Below, one piece after another: positions 44,791 through 54,079 of a stretch of DNA of 64,000 bases. A model generated the notes under the pieces. That model was not told the DNA's origin. It saw only the letters and a program-made list of their open reading frames with translations, and made no database searches. This stretch comes from Rhizobium mayense (lineage in GTDB: Bacteria > Pseudomonadota > Alphaproteobacteria > Rhizobiales > Rhizobiaceae). The DNA lies in assembly GCF_030272705.1 (NCBI RefSeq), contig NZ_JARFYM010000002.1, positions 496,001 to 560,000 of the forward strand, in the 5' to 3' direction. The first letter of the stretch is position 1; every line of letters begins with the position of its first letter. The translations under genes were made by a program, and so were the position numbers.

Positions 44791-46569
44791 CTAGAGAACT
44801 TTTGCGAGGAACTCGCGGGTGCGCGGGTGTTCCGCTTCGTTGAAAATGCGGGCCGGCGGCCCGGCCTCGAGAATGTGACCGCTTTCCATGAAGACCACCG
44901 TATCGGCGACTTCGCGGGCAAAGCCGATCTCGTGGGTGACGATCACGAGCGTCGTGCCGGTGCGCGCGAGTTCCTTGATGACGTCGAGCACCTCGCCAAC
45001 CAGTTCCGGGTCGAGCGCCGAGGTTGGTTCGTCGAAAAGCAGGACCTTGGGGCGGAGCGCCAGCGCGCGGGCGATCGCAACGCGCTGCTGCTGGCCGCCG
45101 GAGAGCTGGCGCGGATAGGCGTTGATCTTGTCGCTGAGGCCGACGCGGGCAAGCAGCTCCTGCGCCAGTTGCACAGCGTCCTCGCGGCTGGTGCCCCGCA
45201 CCTGGATCGGCGCCTCGATGAGGTTTTCAAGCACGGTCAGATGCGGAAAGAGATTGAAGTTCTGGAACACCATGCCGATATCGGCGCGGCTCTTCAGAAT
45301 ATCCTTCTCCTTGAGTTCGTAGAGCGTGTCGCCTTTCTGACTGTAGCCGATCAGATTGCCGTCTATCGAGATGAAGCCGCCATCGACGCGCTCCAGATGG
45401 TTGATGGCGCGCAAGAGCGTCGACTTGCCGGAACCGGACGGGCCGAGGATGGCGGTCACGCTGCCGGGCGGAAGGCTGAGTTCGATATTGTCGAGCACCT
45501 TCAGCGCACCGAAACTTTTCGAAATGCTGTGGATGCGTACGGCGCCACCGGCCGACCTGAAGCTTGCCACGTCGCTGAAGCCCGATCTGAGCGCCGTATC
45601 CGTCGTCCTATCAAAAACGGGCAGCGGACGACGGAACCGCTCGAAGAAGGCCTGGAACGGAAGCGGCGTCGGGTTGCGCACGGCTCCCTTGGAGAAATAA
45701 CGCTCGATATAGTGCTGCGCGATCGATAGCACGGTCATGATGACCAGATACCAGACGGTAGCGACCATCAGCAGCGGGATGACTTCGAGGTTACGGCGAT
45801 AGATCACCTGGACCGTATAGAAGAGTTCCGGCAGGGCGAGCACATAGACCATGGAGGTGCTCTTCGCCAATCCGATGATCTCATTGAAGCCGGTCGGCAG
45901 GATGGAGCGCATGGCCTGCGGCAGGATGATGCGGAAGGCCTGCCGGCGACGCGACAGGCCGAGAGCGGAGGCCGCTTCAAGTTGCCCCTGGTCGACGGAA
46001 AGGATGCCGCCGCGGACGATCTCCGCGAAGAAGGCCGATTGATTGAGCGTCAGCCCCAAAAAGGCAGCAGCAAAAGGCGTCAACAGCTGCACCGTCGGAT
46101 AGTCGACGAGGACGGTATTGGTGAAGGGAACGCCGATTTTGATCGTCTCGTAGAGATATCCGAGATTGTTCAGCACCAGCAGCAGCACGATCATCGGGAT
46201 CGAGCGCAGCAGCCAGATATAGCCCCAGGAAAGGCCGGAGAGCAGCGGCGACTTGGAAACGCGGGCAAGCGCAAGCGCCGTACCTAGGATCGAGCCGGAA
46301 ACGGCGGCAAGTGCCGTCAGAAGCAGAGTCCTGCCGAGACCGACGAGAACCGGCTCGGCGAAAAACCATTGCCCGAAGACGCCCCAACCCCAGCGCGGAT
46401 TGCTGAAGGTGGAATAGAGCACGGCGGCGATGATAAGCGCTGCGAAGACGGTGCCCGCCAATCGGCCGGGATGGCGGGCCGGCACGATGCGATAGCGGGA
46501 ATAATCCTGCTTTTGCTCGGCGACCCTGCTGCCGGGATCAATGCTTGCGAAATCTGTCGTCAGTGCCAT
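44791..46569 (-). CDS. Amino-acid ABC transporter permease-ATPase fusion protein
   Basis: A 592-residue single protein. Residues about 1-300 are a HisM/GlnP-type permease ([47 protein letters not shown]). Residues about 345-592 are a GlnQ-type ATPase with Walker [10 protein letters not shown], signature LSGGQQQR, Walker [12 protein letters not shown] and H-loop THE. The frame is continuous, with a linker around 300-345 and no internal stop, so this is a true fusion. A dimer would supply both channel halves and both ATPases. It serves the two binding proteins encoded just downstream. Confidence 0.93.
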   Translation of the reverse strand: MALTTDFASIDPGSRVAEQKQDYSRYRIVPARHPGRLAGTVFAALIIAAVLYSTFSNPRWGWGVFGQWFFAEPVLVGLGRTLLLTALAAVSGSILGTALALARVSKSPLLSGLSWGYIWLLRSIPMIVLLLVLNNLGYLYETIKIGVPFTNTVLVDYPTVQLLTPFAAAFLGLTLNQSAFFAEIVRGGILSVDQGQLEAASALGLSRRRQAFRIILPQAMRSILPTGFNEIIGLAKSTSMVYVLALPELFYTVQVIYRRNLEVIPLLMVATVWYLVIMTVLSIAQHYIERYFSKGAVRNPTPLPFQAFFERFRRPLPVFDRTTDTALRSGFSDVASFRSAGGAVRIHSISKSFGALKVLDNIELSLPPGSVTAILGPSGSGKSTLLRAINHLERVDGGFISIDGNLIGYSQKGDTLYELKEKDILKSRADIGMVFQNFNLFPHLTVLENLIEAPIQVRGTSREDAVQLAQELLARVGLSDKINAYPRQLSGGQQQRVAIARALALRPKVLLFDEPTSALDPELVGEVLDVIKELARTGTTLVIVTHEIGFAREVADTVVFMESGHILEAGPPARIFNEAEHPRTREFLAKVL

Positions 46570-46607
46570 GATGCTTCCCTTTTATGGATTATCGGTCGCG
46601 CGCCGTC

Positions 46608-47132
46608 TCACCTGTTACCACCGGTGACGCACAGCTCCGGTTCGGCCAGATGACTGACATCCTTCTCGAAGGGCAGCGTCTTATGGATTTCCGGATCGAC
46701 GGTTTGATCGAACAGGGCGGTGTAGCCATAGTTGAGATAGAGGCCGACCGCTTCCGGCTGGCGGAAGCCCGTCGTCAGGTAGATGCGGGAGTAACCCTGG
46801 CGGGCCGCCTGCGCTTCCAGCTCGATCAGGACCTTGCGCGCCAGCCCTTGTCGCCGCAGGTTATTGCGGGTCCAGATGCGCTTGAATTCGGCAGTGCGCT
46901 CGTCGTAGCGCTTGAAGGCGCCGCCGCCGATGGTTTCTCCATTGCGAATCAAGAGCACGAAATTGCCGTGTGGCGGCGCGAAGGCCTCAGGCGGATAGCG
47001 ATTGAGCTCAGCCGCCGCACCTTCTGCGTTGAAATAGGTGCCGTAGCGGCTGTCATATTCATGGATCAACTCATCGATCAGCGGTTTTGCGCGTGGGTCG
47101 AGAGGGGTCGTGTAGAGAAAGCTGTCACTCAT
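46608..47132 (-). CDS. GNAT family N-acetyltransferase
   Basis: A 174-residue GNAT enzyme. The acetyl-CoA loop is NNLRRQGLARKVLIELE (about 95-112), and the beta strand and C-terminal Tyr region are GYSRIYLTTGFRQPEAVGLYLNYGYTALF. The start at 47132 gives MSDSFLYTTPLDPRAKPLIDELIHEYDSRYGTYF, similar to YxeL/YtmI-type proteins. In those Bacillus operons the enzyme acetylates S-alkylcysteines before oxidative cleavage. It lies between the deacylase and the transporter genes. Confidence 0.88.
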   Translation of the reverse strand: MSDSFLYTTPLDPRAKPLIDELIHEYDSRYGTYFNAEGAAAELNRYPPEAFAPPHGNFVLLIRNGETIGGGAFKRYDERTAEFKRIWTRNNLRRQGLARKVLIELEAQAARQGYSRIYLTTGFRQPEAVGLYLNYGYTALFDQTVDPEIHKTLPFEKDVSHLAEPELCVTGGNR

Positions 47133-47157
47133 CTCATCAGCCGTCCTGTTGTCGTCA

Positions 47158-48360
47158 CTATGAAAGGAAGGTCTCGACCAGCCGCACCCAGTAGCGGGCC
47201 GCGGGGGCAATGATCGCGTCATCGAAATCGTAATGCGCGCTATGAAGAGGGGCGCTGTCGCCATTGCCGACGAAGAGATAGCTGCCCTTCCGAGCCTGCA
47301 GCATGAAGGCAAAATCCTCGCTAGCCGTGCGCGGCCGGAAATTCCGCACGATCCGCCCTTCGCCGAAGGTCTCCAGAGCCACCTTGTGGGCGAAAGCCGT
47401 CTCTTCGCGATGGTTGATGAGCGCCGGAAAGCCGAGACGGTAGTTCACATCGGCCTCAGCGCCGAAACTTTCTGCCTGGGCGCGGGCAAGTGCGGGAATA
47501 CGCTCCTGCAATTGCTGACGGACCGCCTCGCTGAAGGCGCGCATGGTCAGCTTCAGCTCCACGCTTTCCGGGATCACGTTCGAGGCTGAGCCGCCATGAA
47601 TCGAACCGACGGTGACGACGGCCATGTCCTGAGGATCGACGTTGCGCGCGACGACACTCTGCAGCGCCGTGATGAAGGCGGCGGATGCCAATACCGGATC
47701 GACCGCCTTGTGGGGCTCAGCCCCATGACCGCCCTTGCCTACGATGCGGATCACGGCCTGATCGACCGACGCCATCGCGGCATCGGCGACGAAACCGAAC
47801 TGACCTGACGGTACGCCCGGCCAATTGTGCAGACCAAAGACGGCGTCGACCGGAAATCGCTCGAAAAGCCCGTCGGAAATCATCTTGCGCGCGCCGGCGC
47901 CGATCTCTTCGGCCGGCTGGAAGATCAGCGTCAGCAGCCCGGAAAAGTGGCGGGTCTCGGCAAGATAGCGCGCCGCGGCGAGCAGGATCGACATGTGCCC
48001 GTCATGGCCGCAGGCATGCATGACGCCGGGATTGTCGCTGGCATAGGGAAGATCCGTCGCCTCCTCAATCGGCAGTGCATCCATATCGGCCCGAATGCCG
48101 AGGCGCCTGCCGCCGTCGCCGCCCCGAAGGGTAGCGACGACGCCGGTGCCCCCAACACCGGTCGTCACCTCATAGCCCCAGGAAGAGAGCAGCGAGGCGA
48201 CGATCTTGCTGGTTCGCCGCTCCTGGAAAGCAAGCTCCGGATAGCGATGAAGATCGTGACGGAGGGCAATGATCTCGTCGAGAAAGGAGATTATCCCCTT
48301 TTCGATATCGTCAGCCGGTCGATGATGCTGGGTGATGACGTTCATGGCAGCGTCGATCAT
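47158..48360 (-). CDS. M20 family amidohydrolase (N-acyl amino acid deacylase / hippurate hydrolase-like)
   Basis: A 400-residue zinc or manganese peptidase-fold deacylase. Metal and catalytic residues are visible in RADMDALPIEE, MHACGHDGHMS and IFQPAEEIGAGARKMI. The C-terminal NFRPRTASEDFAFMLQARKG contains another ligand. It fits the YxeP/YtnL (SndA/SndB) class that removes the acetyl group after sulfur is cleaved from the side chain. Its start lies 3 nt from the preceding stop, so it is probably translationally coupled; an in-frame ATG at 48345 is possible. Confidence 0.92.
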   Translation of the reverse strand: MIDAAMNVITQHHRPADDIEKGIISFLDEIIALRHDLHRYPELAFQERRTSKIVASLLSSWGYEVTTGVGGTGVVATLRGGDGGRRLGIRADMDALPIEEATDLPYASDNPGVMHACGHDGHMSILLAAARYLAETRHFSGLLTLIFQPAEEIGAGARKMISDGLFERFPVDAVFGLHNWPGVPSGQFGFVADAAMASVDQAVIRIVGKGGHGAEPHKAVDPVLASAAFITALQSVVARNVDPQDMAVVTVGSIHGGSASNVIPESVELKLTMRAFSEAVRQQLQERIPALARAQAESFGAEADVNYRLGFPALINHREETAFAHKVALETFGEGRIVRNFRPRTASEDFAFMLQARKGSYLFVGNGDSAPLHSAHYDFDDAIIAPAARYWVRLVETFLS

Positions 48361-48363
48361 GCC

Positions 48364-49713
48364 TCAGGCACGGATCGCCCTTCCTTGTTCGGCTTCGTCC
48401 TTCGCCTGCGCATAGCGGCTGTCGCGGTAGGGCAGGCCCAGATGATCACGCAGCGTCGAGCCCTTCAGCGCGGGGTCGAAATAGCCGCGTTCGGTCAGGA
48501 TCGGCAGGACGTATCTGGCGAAGTCATCGAAGCCTTCGGCAATCACCGGGAAGCCGAGGATGAAGCCATCGGCAGCACCCTGATCCACCCAGCGGATGAT
48601 CTCGTCGGCGATATGTTCCGCGGTTCCGATGAAGGCGGTGCGGGGTGTTGCGGAATCGAGCGCGATTTCGCGTAGCGTCAGCCCCTTCTCGCGCGCCGTC
48701 TTCTTGATACGGTCTGTGGTGGCTCGGAAATTGTTGCGCCCGATATCGCCGAGATCGGGGAAAGGCTCGTCCAGAGGATAGACGCTGAAATCATGATGAT
48801 CGAAGAAGCGGCCGAGATAGAGCAGCGCTTCTTCGATGGTGACGAGATTGCGGATTGTCTGATATTTCGCCTCCGCCTCCTCCTTCGTCGCCCCGACAAT
48901 CGGGCCGATACCCGGGTAAATGCCGACTTCCGCGGCCGATCGCCCATGCGCGATCGCGCTGTCCTTGAGCTGGCGATAAAAGGCCTGCGCCTCCTCGATC
49001 GGCCCGCCATTGGTGAAGACGGCATCGGCATGCTTGCCGGCAAGCCGGATACCCGAGTCCGAGGCGCCTGCCTGGAAGACGACCGGCTGCCCTTGCTTCG
49101 AACGGCCTATATTCAGCGGCCCTTCCACTCGGAAGAAGCGACCCTTGTGGTTTAGCCGCCGCAGCTTTGACTTGTCGACGAAAACGCCGGTTTCGCGATT
49201 GCGGATGAAAGCGTCGTCGTCCCAGGAATCCCACAGGCCTTTGATGACGTCGAGATATTCGTCGGCGATCTCGTAGCGCAGCTCATGTTCGGGATGTTCG
49301 CGACTGTAGTTGCGGCCCGACCCTTCGAGCGGCGAAGTCACCGCATTCCACCCCGCCCTGCCGCCGCTGATCAGATCAATCGAGCCGAATTGCCGGGCGA
49401 TGGTGAAGGGATCGCTATAGGAGGTCGAAACCGTGCCGACGAGGCCGATTTTCGAGGTCGAGGCGGCAAGCGCCGACAGGATCGAGATCGGCTCGAAACG
49501 GTTGAGGAAATGCGGGATCGACTGTTCGTTGATGTAGAGACCGTCGGCGACGAAGGCGAAGGCGATGCCGGCTTCCTCCGCCTTGCGCGCCGTATCGATA
49601 AAGAAGCCGAAATTGACGCTGGCATCGGCCGGACCGCTCGGATGCTTCCAGGCATTCATATGGCCGCCGGGACCCTGCAGCATGATGCCGAACGTGATGT
49701 GTTTCTGAGCCAT
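48364..49713 (-). CDS. NtaA/SnaA/DszA family FMN-dependent monooxygenase (CmoJ/YtnJ-like)
   Basis: A 449-residue LLM flavin monooxygenase of the NtaA/SnaA/DszA branch. Typical features are FGIMLQGPGGHMNAWKHP at the start, SGGRAGWNAVTSPLEG, HKGRFFRVEGPLNIGRSKQGQPVVFQAGASDSGI and DGFILGFPV. Enzymes of this branch split C-S or C-N bonds with FMNH2 and oxygen. The ATG at 49713 has AGAGG about 10 nt upstream. In Bacillus the counterparts oxidise N-acetyl-S-alkylcysteines. A flavin reductase gene is not seen nearby. Confidence 0.92.
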   Translation of the reverse strand: MAQKHITFGIMLQGPGGHMNAWKHPSGPADASVNFGFFIDTARKAEEAGIAFAFVADGLYINEQSIPHFLNRFEPISILSALAASTSKIGLVGTVSTSYSDPFTIARQFGSIDLISGGRAGWNAVTSPLEGSGRNYSREHPEHELRYEIADEYLDVIKGLWDSWDDDAFIRNRETGVFVDKSKLRRLNHKGRFFRVEGPLNIGRSKQGQPVVFQAGASDSGIRLAGKHADAVFTNGGPIEEAQAFYRQLKDSAIAHGRSAAEVGIYPGIGPIVGATKEEAEAKYQTIRNLVTIEEALLYLGRFFDHHDFSVYPLDEPFPDLGDIGRNNFRATTDRIKKTAREKGLTLREIALDSATPRTAFIGTAEHIADEIIRWVDQGAADGFILGFPVIAEGFDDFARYVLPILTERGYFDPALKGSTLRDHLGLPYRDSRYAQAKDEAEQGRAIRA

Positions 49714-49736
49714 GGGAGCAATCCTCTTCAGTAATA

Positions 49737-50729
49737 TCAAGCGACGAGGGAGAGCCGCTCCTTGGCGAGCAGCTCGACGGAGGAAAGACGCTCGGCAGCC
49801 GTCAGCGCCGGTGTGTCCAGAATGAATTCCTTGACGCCGTAGCGGCGATGCAGTTCGTCCAGCTCATTGCGGATCTGCGCCGCCGTACCGTGCAGCACGC
49901 TCGGCACCCTCTCTTCGGTCCGGTAGTCGCTGACGCCGGCTTGCCGGGCGAATTCGGCCGCCTGTTCCTCGCTGCCGACATTGATCGTCTGACCGTTGGG
50001 AAGGAAAATCTTGACGATGCGCAGATCGCCGACACGTGCGCGCGCCTGCTCCTCGCTCTCGGCGGCAAAGGCCGCCAGCGCCAGGATCGGGCTCTTGCCG
50101 CCACTTGCCGTCTCATAGGCCTCAAACGTCTTGCGGAGGTTTTCGGGATCGCCGTTCAGATGGCCGGCAAAGACCAGCTCCCAGCCCTTCTCGGCTGCCA
50201 GCTTGGCGCTGTCGACGGAGGCGCCGAGCAGGAACCGCTCCGGCGCGATCGAAGGAAGCGGCGTTGCGACGGCGGTATCCGCCGAGGATTCGCCTGAAAG
50301 ATAAGCATTGATGTCGGCCAACTGGTCGGCAAAGCTCGGCTTGCGCTCCGGATCGACCGCCGCCTGCAGCGCCCGCGTCGATAGCGGAAAGCCGCCAGGC
50401 GCCTTGCCGACGCCGAGATCGACTCGGCTGGGTGCCAGCGACGAGAGCAGATTGAAGGTTTCCGCCACCTTGTAAGCGCTGTAGTGCTGCAGCATCACGC
50501 CGCCGGAGCCGATGCGGATCTTCGATGTCTTGGCGAGCAGATAGCCGATCAGCGCCTCCGGCGCCGAACTCGCCAAATTCTCCATATTGTGGTGCTCGGC
50601 CACCCAGAAGCGATGATAGCCAAGCTCCTCGGCTCGAACCGCCAGTCTGACGGTCGCCCGCAACGCATCCGTGGCATTATTCCCAGCGTCGATGGGGCTC
50701 TTGTCGAGAAGACTCAGAAGATAGGACAT
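49737..50729 (-). CDS. Luciferase-like monooxygenase (MsnO/YtmO-like)
   Basis: A 330-residue LLM protein of the MsnO8/YtmO-type branch. Visible are YHRFWVAEHHNMENLASSAPEALIGYLLAKTSKIRIGSGGVMLQHYSAYKVAETFNLL and DLGVGKAPGGFPLS. The ATG at 50729 has GGA 8 nt upstream; an ATG at 50738 is an alternative. It is the first gene of the eight-gene operon and diverges from a TetR regulator, with a palindrome between. The presence of both this branch and the NtaA branch is a feature of the Bacillus ytm operon. Confidence 0.9.
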   Translation of the reverse strand: MSYLLSLLDKSPIDAGNNATDALRATVRLAVRAEELGYHRFWVAEHHNMENLASSAPEALIGYLLAKTSKIRIGSGGVMLQHYSAYKVAETFNLLSSLAPSRVDLGVGKAPGGFPLSTRALQAAVDPERKPSFADQLADINAYLSGESSADTAVATPLPSIAPERFLLGASVDSAKLAAEKGWELVFAGHLNGDPENLRKTFEAYETASGGKSPILALAAFAAESEEQARARVGDLRIVKIFLPNGQTINVGSEEQAAEFARQAGVSDYRTEERVPSVLHGTAAQIRNELDELHRRYGVKEFILDTPALTAAERLSSVELLAKERLSLVA

Positions 50730-50774
50730 ATGGATCATCCGATAATCGTGCCGGCACCGCGGCGTCGCTTCGAT

Positions 50775-50795
50775 AATCTATAAAATACGTAGATT
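50775..50795. promoter_or_regulatory. Inverted repeat, candidate TetR operator
   Basis: AATCTA-N9-TAGATT lies 46 nt upstream of the operon's first LLM gene, in an AT-rich promoter-like stretch (50772-50810) shared with the divergent TetR gene. Confidence 0.5.
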
Positions 50796-50997
50796 AAATG
50801 TATTATAAGAAACGGCTTTCTCTTCCCGCGGCAAAGTGGGGAAATAAGTTGCGATCATGTACGCAAGCCTGGAGCGAGCGACCCCAAAGTCACTTTGGCG
50901 GCTAAGCGGTGGCCTTTTGGCTTTCAACCGCAGCCGTCATCGCTACGACATCCATTCCGTGCTAACCAAAGCCGGCTGACGAAAGCTGGTATTGGTA

Positions 50998-51636
50998 ATG
51001 CATGGTCGGACAAATCCCACCGCGTTCAGGCTGATGGATGCCTGTGAACATCTTCTCTGCGATGTGGCAACGCTCGAGGAATTGACGGCGCGGCGCATCG
51101 CCATGGCCGCGCACGCTACGCCGTCGGCAATCAGCTATCATTTCGGCTCGCAGGAAGCGTTGATCATCGCCGTCGCCGAGCGCGTGTACCGGCGCCTGAA
51201 TGCCGAGCGTTTGAGCCTTCTGCACAAGGCGATCGCGCGCAAAGCGCCCGGCCCGGCTGATCTTGATGAGGTCATCGCCGCGCATGTCGGTCCCTCCATC
51301 CGCTGGAGTCTCGATCCGACATCCAGCTATCCGGTGCTTTCACATGTCACGTCGCTTGCCCAGCGCCATCGCGACGTCGACCACTATCGGCGGATCATCG
51401 ATAATGTCGAACACCATAGGGCGTTCATCCCGCCCCTGAAGCGCATCGCTCCCTGGCTGGACGACGTCGATGTCGGCTGGCGGCTGAATTGTGCGCTGGG
51501 AATCCGCTCGCAGGTCACCCGCAGCCGCTCCCGCACCGAAATCCTGACCAATCACGCCATCGATCTCGACAATGCCGATATCGTAATCGCCCGCATGGTC
51601 GAGGTCATTTCGCCGATGTTCCGCCGCCAGAGCTAG
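50998..51636 (+). CDS. TetR family transcriptional regulator
   Basis: A 212-residue TetR-type regulator. The helix-turn-helix is near residues 12-55 (LMDACEHLLCDVATLEELTARRIAMAAHATPSAISYHFGSQEALIIAVAERVYRRL). A helical ligand-binding domain follows. The ATG at 50998 is chosen over an in-frame TTG at 50992; neither has a good ribosome site. It diverges from the sulfur-compound operon and probably represses it through the palindrome at 50775-50795. Confidence 0.85.
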   Translation: MHGRTNPTAFRLMDACEHLLCDVATLEELTARRIAMAAHATPSAISYHFGSQEALIIAVAERVYRRLNAERLSLLHKAIARKAPGPADLDEVIAAHVGPSIRWSLDPTSSYPVLSHVTSLAQRHRDVDHYRRIIDNVEHHRAFIPPLKRIAPWLDDVDVGWRLNCALGIRSQVTRSRSRTEILTNHAIDLDNADIVIARMVEVISPMFRRQS

Positions 51637-51860
51637 CGCGCTCCTGCGCTGGACCACTCTCGAACAGCGTTCGAAATTCGTCACGTCAACGATAACGAGC
51701 TCCACTATCGGTCATGTTCATAGTCTGAACGCCGGTGATGGCACGTCGGCCCCAAGGGTGTCCGAACAACCCTGACCCCCTTTTGTGAGCCGAAGATATC
51801 AGCCGTTTTCCGCGGCTCGCCGCTTCAGTTCCCGACCCTATTTTTGATTGGAGGCCCGCT

Positions 51861-52700
51861 GTGTCACGCGAAACGACCTTTATCCACCTGACCGACTTGC
51901 ACGTCGGCACGCCCGATGACGATCATCTCTACAGCGACACGACGGAAACGCTGCGCCAGATATTGGCGCTTGTTGCGACGGTGACGCCGAAGCCGGAATT
52001 CGTTGTCGCGAGCGGCGACCTCACCAATCGCGGCGACGCCGAAAGCTTTCGCAGGCTGCAGGAGATCATGGCCGATATCGACGTTCCGGTGATCTACGCC
52101 CTCGGCAACCACGATACGCGCGCCGGCTTCTATGACGGCATGGAGATTGCGGCGGAGAGCCCCGATGCGCCTTATGACCATGATCGCGTGGTCGCAGGCA
52201 TCCATATCGTCACAATCGATTCCAGCACGCCCGGCCTGATCGGCGGAACGATCGATCCCACTCAGTTCGAATGGCTCGAACGCACGCTCGACACCCATCC
52301 GGACCTGCCGAAGCTCATCGTCGTGCATCACCCGCCTGCCCTCGGCGAAGAGCCCGATCTTACCCACTGGCGGACGATCCACTTCCCGCAATCGCAACGT
52401 CTTGCCGAAGTCCTGAAGGGCCGCAACATCATCGGCATTCTGAGCGGTCACATCCATCACGACCGCGTGTCCGTGTGGCACGGCATCCCGGTCGTCGTCG
52501 GCATGGGCCATCATGCAGCAACCGATATTCTGCGCAAGGACGTGCTGCGCATGGTTCGTGGCGCTTCTTTCGGCATCGGTACGATCCGGCCCTCCGGCCT
52601 GACGATGGCCTTCGTGCCGCTGCCTTCCGACCGCGCCGAGCTCAACGTCTACCCTTTGAAAATGCTGATGGAACGGGCCGTTCCCGTCGCCGCAGAATAA
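51861..52700 (+). CDS. Metallophosphoesterase (calcineurin-like, CpdA-type)
   Basis: A 279-residue calcineurin-like phosphoesterase with all dimetal motifs: DLHVG, GDLTNRGD, ALGNHDTR, VVHHPP and GHIHHD. There is no signal peptide, so it is cytoplasmic. The start is GTG with GGAGG 6 nt upstream. It lies 21 nt before a sugar-type binding-protein gene. CpdA-like relatives cleave cyclic nucleotides or phosphodiesters; here the operon suggests a phosphodiester or phosphate ester brought in by the importer, which is inference. Confidence 0.92.
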   Translation: MSRETTFIHLTDLHVGTPDDDHLYSDTTETLRQILALVATVTPKPEFVVASGDLTNRGDAESFRRLQEIMADIDVPVIYALGNHDTRAGFYDGMEIAAESPDAPYDHDRVVAGIHIVTIDSSTPGLIGGTIDPTQFEWLERTLDTHPDLPKLIVVHHPPALGEEPDLTHWRTIHFPQSQRLAEVLKGRNIIGILSGHIHHDRVSVWHGIPVVVGMGHHAATDILRKDVLRMVRGASFGIGTIRPSGLTMAFVPLPSDRAELNVYPLKMLMERAVPVAAE

Positions 52701-52721
52701 TCCGACCGGAGAGAATTTAAA

Positions 52722-54020
52722 ATGTTGCGCAGAACCTATCTGAAGCTGATGTCGACGCTTGCAGTCGGCGCTCTGGTGCCGTTTTCGGCGGCCTTTGCAG
52801 ACATGCCGGCGACCGTCGACGGGCCGGTGACGATCAGCTTCTACAACTACAATCTCGCATCCGCGAGCGCAGGTGCCGATGCCACCAAGGAGTTGCTGGC
52901 GGTCTTCAAGCAGAAATTCCCCAACATCACCGTTGAGACGATCGCCGTTCCCTCGAACGAGATCATGAGCCGGGTACAGGCTGATATCGTCGCCGGCCAG
53001 CAGCCGGATGTCGCCCAGCTCGTTTTCCGTGACCTGATCTATATCGCGAGCGATCTCGGCGCCAACGCGCTCGAGGACATGGTGAGCCCGCAGGAATTGA
53101 AAGATCACCTGTCTGGCATGATCCCGCAGGGCCTTGAACTCGGCAAGGTCGACGGCAAGACCTATGGGCTTGCCTACACGTTTTCGACGCCGATCCTTTA
53201 TTACAATGCCGACCTCTTTCGGCAGGCCGGCCTCGATCCCGACACTCCGCCGAAGACCTGGGCCGATGTCAAGAAGGCCGGCGAAGCGATCAAGCAGAAG
53301 ACGGGTAAGAACGGCTTCTTCCCGGGCGCCTACGGTCCCGCCGACGGCACCTTTGTCTATCAGGCGATCGTGATGTCGAACGGCGGCAAGGTGCGCCAAG
53401 GCAACACGTTGACCTTTGCCGACGGCGATGCCGCCGACGCCGTCAAGATGCTGCGCGACATGGTCGATAGCGGCGCGCATGCGCGCATCGATGTCGCGAG
53501 CCCCGCCGATACCATGGCAAGCGGCAATCTCGGCATGTTCCTCTATACCAGCGCGCTCTACGCCAGCCTTAAGAAATCGGCCGGCGGCAAGTTCGATCTG
53601 CGCGTTGCCGCCATGCCGTCCTTTGGCGACAAGCCGACGGCGCCGACGAATTCGGGCAGCGCCCTCTTCGTCTTCAGCAAGGATCCGGTCAAGCAGCGCG
53701 CCTCTTACGAGCTGCTGAAGTTCCTGACCAGCAAGGAAGCTTATACGATCATCACCAGCAAGATCGGCTATCTGCCGCTGCGTCTCGATATCGTCGACGA
53801 TCCGAAATATCTCGGCGAATGGGTGAAGCAGAATCCAATGATCCGGCCCAATCTCGAACAGTTGAATCGCCTGACGCCTAATATCGCCTTCCCGGGCCCC
53901 AACTATCGCCAGGTCGAAAACATGATGATGGACGCGGTTCGCCAGGCCGTCTTCGGCAGCGGCGATCCGGTCGCGACCCTGAAGACGGCGGAACAGGCCG
54001 CACAAGACCTCATGCCATAA
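52722..54020 (+). CDS. Sugar-type ABC transporter substrate-binding protein (UgpB-like)
   Basis: A 432-residue solute-binding family 1 protein. The signal region (MLRRTYLKLMSTLAVGALVPFSAAFA) ends near residue 26. The core has DVAQLVFRDLIYIASDLGANALEDMV, LAYTFSTPILYYNADLFRQAGLDPDTPPKTWADVKKAGEAI and PTNSGSALFVFSKDPVKQRASYELLKFLTS. This pattern resembles UgpB-type proteins, which bind glycerol-3-phosphate or phosphodiesters. GGAGAG precedes the ATG. The flanking phosphatases fit a phosphorylated ligand. Confidence 0.9.
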   Translation: MLRRTYLKLMSTLAVGALVPFSAAFADMPATVDGPVTISFYNYNLASASAGADATKELLAVFKQKFPNITVETIAVPSNEIMSRVQADIVAGQQPDVAQLVFRDLIYIASDLGANALEDMVSPQELKDHLSGMIPQGLELGKVDGKTYGLAYTFSTPILYYNADLFRQAGLDPDTPPKTWADVKKAGEAIKQKTGKNGFFPGAYGPADGTFVYQAIVMSNGGKVRQGNTLTFADGDAADAVKMLRDMVDSGAHARIDVASPADTMASGNLGMFLYTSALYASLKKSAGGKFDLRVAAMPSFGDKPTAPTNSGSALFVFSKDPVKQRASYELLKFLTSKEAYTIITSKIGYLPLRLDIVDDPKYLGEWVKQNPMIRPNLEQLNRLTPNIAFPGPNYRQVENMMMDAVRQAVFGSGDPVATLKTAEQAAQDLMP

Positions 54021-54024
54021 CGAG

Positions 54025-54065
54025 AACGATACCGGCCGAAGCCCGAAGTTTCGGCCGGTGTCGTT
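54025..54065 (+). other. Intercistronic stem-loop after a binding-protein gene
   Basis: AACGATACCGGCCGAA (54025-54040) and TTCGGCCGGTGTCGTT (54050-54065) form a 16-bp stem with one G-T pair and a 9-nt loop, filling most of the gap before the permease gene. It lacks an immediate T-run. Confidence 0.7.
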
Positions 54066-54079
54066 TCGGGACGATTTTC

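Noticed and set aside
51864..54005. 713-codon open frame antisense to the phosphoesterase and binding-protein genes
   Set aside because: The plus-strand products have complete family motifs; the antisense frame is a high-GC codon-bias artefact with no recognisable domain.
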